Shown in pieces: positions 6,421 through 7,768 of a stretch of DNA of 7,768 nt (position 1 is its first letter; each line of letters starts with the position of its first letter). The stretch spans positions 1-7,768 of the forward strand of contig RFIL01000422.1 of assembly GCA_003695285.1 (NCBI GenBank). Direction: 5' to 3'. Made by a program: the position numbers and the translations under genes. The notes below the pieces were generated by a model that saw only the letters and a list, made by a program, of their open reading frames with translations, searched no databases and was not told the DNA's origin. Source of the DNA: Calditrichota bacterium (GTDB lineage Bacteria > Calditrichota > Calditrichia > RBG-13-44-9 > J075).

Positions 6421-7140
6421 TTGAAGATAGATATTTTAGCAATATTTGCTCATCCAGACGATGAAGCATACGGTCCGGGTGGCACCCTGGCAAAATATGC
6501 CCGGGGTGGATATAAAGTAGGTTTGATTACACTGACCCGTGGAGAAGCAGGCTCTATGGGCATTTGCAAAACACTTCCCCCGGAGGAAGTAGCCCGAATG
6601 AGAACCGAAGAGTTAAAATGTGCTGCTAAGGAATTGAATTTAGCATATTTACGAATGTATTCACTCCCCGACAAGGCACTGGAAAACTACCCAGCTGAAG
6701 AAGGTATCCGGATTGTAAAAACGGAAATGCTTGCTTTAAAACCAACTGTCGTAATCACTTTTCATGACAAAGGAATTTCCGGCCACCCTGACCATATTGC
6801 TGTGGCACAGTGGACTCGAGAAGCTGTCAAACAACTGGATTCTCGCCCACGTCTATTTTTTTATGGCGTGTCACCCTCTCAGGCTGAAAAGATCAAACCC
6901 TATCGAAGCGTTATTCCATTTGAAAATGGAGAAATTACTCATATTATTCAAACACAAGATTTTTTTCCTTATAAATTGGCTGCCATCCGCTGCCATGCCT
7001 CCCAAATTGAACTGTGGGAGAAGTTTCAACAAATTGAAGGCGGATATGAATATTTTGCCCGTCAGGAACATTTCTCTCAGATTTACCCGCCACTCTCCGT
7101 TTCACAGCCTTATAGTGATTTGCTGGAATCACCAGAATAA
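6421..7140 (+). CDS. LmbE/PIG-L family zinc-dependent N-deacetylase
   Basis: A 239-residue cytoplasmic hydrolase of the LmbE/PIG-L group, which removes acetyl groups from N-acetylglucosamine conjugates or cleaves thiol-conjugate amides (MshB, Mca and BshB relatives). The metal motif AHPDDE has His11 and Asp14 as zinc ligands and Asp13 as likely general base. 'SGHPDH' (120-125) supplies the third ligand, His125. 'TRGEAG' (39-44) and the C-terminal 'IRCHASQ' motif are also typical of the family. TTG at 6421 is chosen because AAAGGAG (6408-6414) lies six bases upstream and the protein then begins directly at the first strand of the fold. TTG 6391 would overlap the previous gene and has no ribosome site. 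Neither bshA/bshC nor mycothiol genes are visible, so a role in low-molecular-weight thiol synthesis cannot be assigned. Pairing with the deiodinase-like gene suggests a shared small-molecule pathway. Confidence 0.88.
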   Translation: MKIDILAIFAHPDDEAYGPGGTLAKYARGGYKVGLITLTRGEAGSMGICKTLPPEEVARMRTEELKCAAKELNLAYLRMYSLPDKALENYPAEEGIRIVKTEMLALKPTVVITFHDKGISGHPDHIAVAQWTREAVKQLDSRPRLFFYGVSPSQAEKIKPYRSVIPFENGEITHIIQTQDFFPYKLAAIRCHASQIELWEKFQQIEGGYEYFARQEHFSQIYPPLSVSQPYSDLLESPE

Positions 7141-7168
7141 CCTTTCCGGCATCTCACCATCAAAAATA

Positions 7169-7212
7169 TCCGGGCAAGCCCCCCGGAACAAGTTCCTTCC
7201 TGCTGGTAGCAG
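7169..7212 (+). terminator. run of small hairpins after the LmbE gene, possible transcription end
   Basis: TCCGGG (7169-7174) pairs with CCCGGA (7182-7187). GGAAC (7185-7189) pairs with GTTCC (7192-7196) as an overlapping alternative. CTGCT (7200-7204) pairs with AGCAG (7208-7212). Only a short TTT follows, so this is not a textbook intrinsic terminator. Its position 29 bases after the stop makes a 3'-end role likely. Confidence 0.3.
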
Positions 7213-7547
7213 TTTAAAAGAGCTTTTTCCTAACTACCCTGTATAGTCTCGGGATTCCGCAATTTTGAAATCCCCAATCTTTCCATATTGATATTCAAGA
7301 AAAACATTGCTCTGTCGAAAATTATAACGCCAGAAGTTTAAAAAGACAGGGGATGTCTTGTCATGACAGCATGGAAGTTGGAAAAGCTCATGCATCGGCT
7401 TTTGGTTTGCTATTCCTTCCACACATCTTCCATGCATTTCCCTTGAATCATTAAGAACACGTTCAGACCTGTTTAGAGGAGTTTAAGCTATGTTACATCT
7501 GGCAAAGGCAAAGTAGAAGCTTAAAGATAATAAGGATGTTAAAAACT
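7213..7547. other. gene-free region before the HEAT-repeat gene
   Basis: About 335 bases without a convincing gene. A 67-codon open frame on the minus strand (7437-7234) has no ribosome site and no recognisable motif, so it is not called. The centre (7343-7435) is rich in inverted repeats, described separately. Near the right end an AGAGGAG site (7475-7481) precedes an eight-codon frame at 7490-7516 (MLHLAKAK then stop), discussed under the findings. No clear promoter was identified, although one for the HEAT gene would be expected here. Confidence 0.55.
7343..7435. repeat. nested inverted repeats, possible structured RNA or repeat element
   Basis: AAGACA-gggga-TGTCTT forms a stem at 7343-7359. 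The palindrome TGTCATGACA (7359-7368) follows directly. GCATGGAAG (7369-7377) is then an exact 9-bp complement of CTTCCATGC (7427-7435). Nested inside it, AAAAGC (7382-7387) pairs with GCTTTT (7398-7403). Such nesting can fold as an RNA, but it could also be a degraded dispersed repeat. No known RNA family was recognised. Confidence 0.4.
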
Positions 7548-7768
7548 ATGAGTGGACTCCTGGAACGACAATTACAGAGTGATGACCCACAGGAAAGACG
7601 GATGGCTCTTGAGAGCATTATTGCCCTGGAAAATGCTCACGAATATATGGATGAAGCGGTGAAATTGCTGGCAGATGACAATCGGGGTGTTCGAGATGCT
7701 GCATCTCATTATTTTATCAAACTGGGTAGCAAGGAAGCAGCCGCTAAAATTGCTCCGTATATTCAATC
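7548..7768 (+). CDS. HEAT-repeat protein (N-terminal part, cut by window edge)
   Basis: Seventy-three codons are visible and the frame is open at the window end. After a short N-terminal stretch, two helical repeats of about 30 residues appear. Each has the HEAT pattern 'D-hydrophobic-x-V/E-R-x-x-A': 'DDPQERRMALESI' (residues 12-24) and 'DDNRGVRDAASHYF' (43-56). HEAT proteins are alpha-solenoid scaffolds for protein binding; no partner or enzyme domain is visible here. The ATG at 7548 has TAAGGA (7531-7536) eleven bases upstream, slightly long. An in-frame ATG at 7536 would add four residues but overlaps that site. An eight-codon frame with a better ribosome site ends 31 bases upstream. The lack of any stop in this frame from 7455 onwards also leaves room for a non-ATG upstream start. 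Confidence 0.75.
   Translation, partial: MSGLLERQLQSDDPQERRMALESIIALENAHEYMDEAVKLLADDNRGVRDAASHYFIKLGSKEAAAKIAPYIQ

Noticed and set aside
6764..7246. Plus-strand 160-codon frame overlapping the LmbE gene
   Set aside because: It lies almost wholly inside a gene with intact LmbE motifs and its product shows no domain; a frame shadow.
7234..7437. Minus-strand 67-codon open frame with a Cys-Cys-His stretch
   Set aside because: No ribosome site, no recognisable family, and it crosses the inverted-repeat cluster; it looks like noncoding DNA.

Overview
This window reads as chromosomal DNA from a Gram-negative bacterium. The main evidence is a TonB-dependent outer-membrane receptor with the N-terminal carboxypeptidase-regulatory-like domain typical of the Bacteroidetes/FCB lineage. 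Several genes keep clear Shine-Dalgarno sites (AGGAGG, AGGAG, AAGGAG), and one gene appears to start with TTG. Together with the moderate base composition, this makes me lean towards an FCB-group relative such as Calditrichota or Ignavibacteriota rather than a classical Bacteroides. That placement is a guess from protein style, not a demonstrated assignment.

Layout, left to right. (1) Positions 1-227, minus strand: the N-terminal part of a COG1237-type metallo-beta-lactamase-fold hydrolase. It is divergent from (2) 306-1682, a beta-CASP RNA-processing-type metallo-beta-lactamase. The two are separated by 78 bp that hold overlapping candidate promoters. (3) 1802-2650: a short-chain dehydrogenase of the 2,4-dienoyl-CoA reductase type. 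(4) 2651-3210: a 560-bp gene-free stretch with a probable terminator, a cluster of four inverted repeats and a hairpin just before the next gene. (5) 3211-5541: the TonB-dependent receptor, followed by a strong hairpin. (6) 5738-6409 and 6421-7140: an apparent two-gene operon with an 11-nt gap. It encodes an iodotyrosine-deiodinase-like flavin reductase and a LmbE/PIG-L-type zinc deacetylase. (7) 7141-7547: about 400 bp without a convincing gene but rich in inverted repeats. (8) 7548 to the end: the start of a HEAT-repeat protein.

How the genes work together. The only strong operon signal is the nitroreductase-LmbE pair. The other genes look like independent housekeeping or accessory units: RNA turnover, unsaturated fatty-acid beta-oxidation and nutrient import. 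I found no CRISPR array, tRNA, rRNA, transposase or attachment site.

The points most worth following are: the deiodinase-like enzyme, which keeps all three recalled zwitterion-binding residues of iodotyrosine deiodinase; an Asp-to-Asn change in the metal-site motif 4 of the beta-CASP protein; the palindrome cluster before the receptor; and an eight-G tract inside the receptor's conserved plug motif. I saw no clear evidence of a wholly new multi-gene system.
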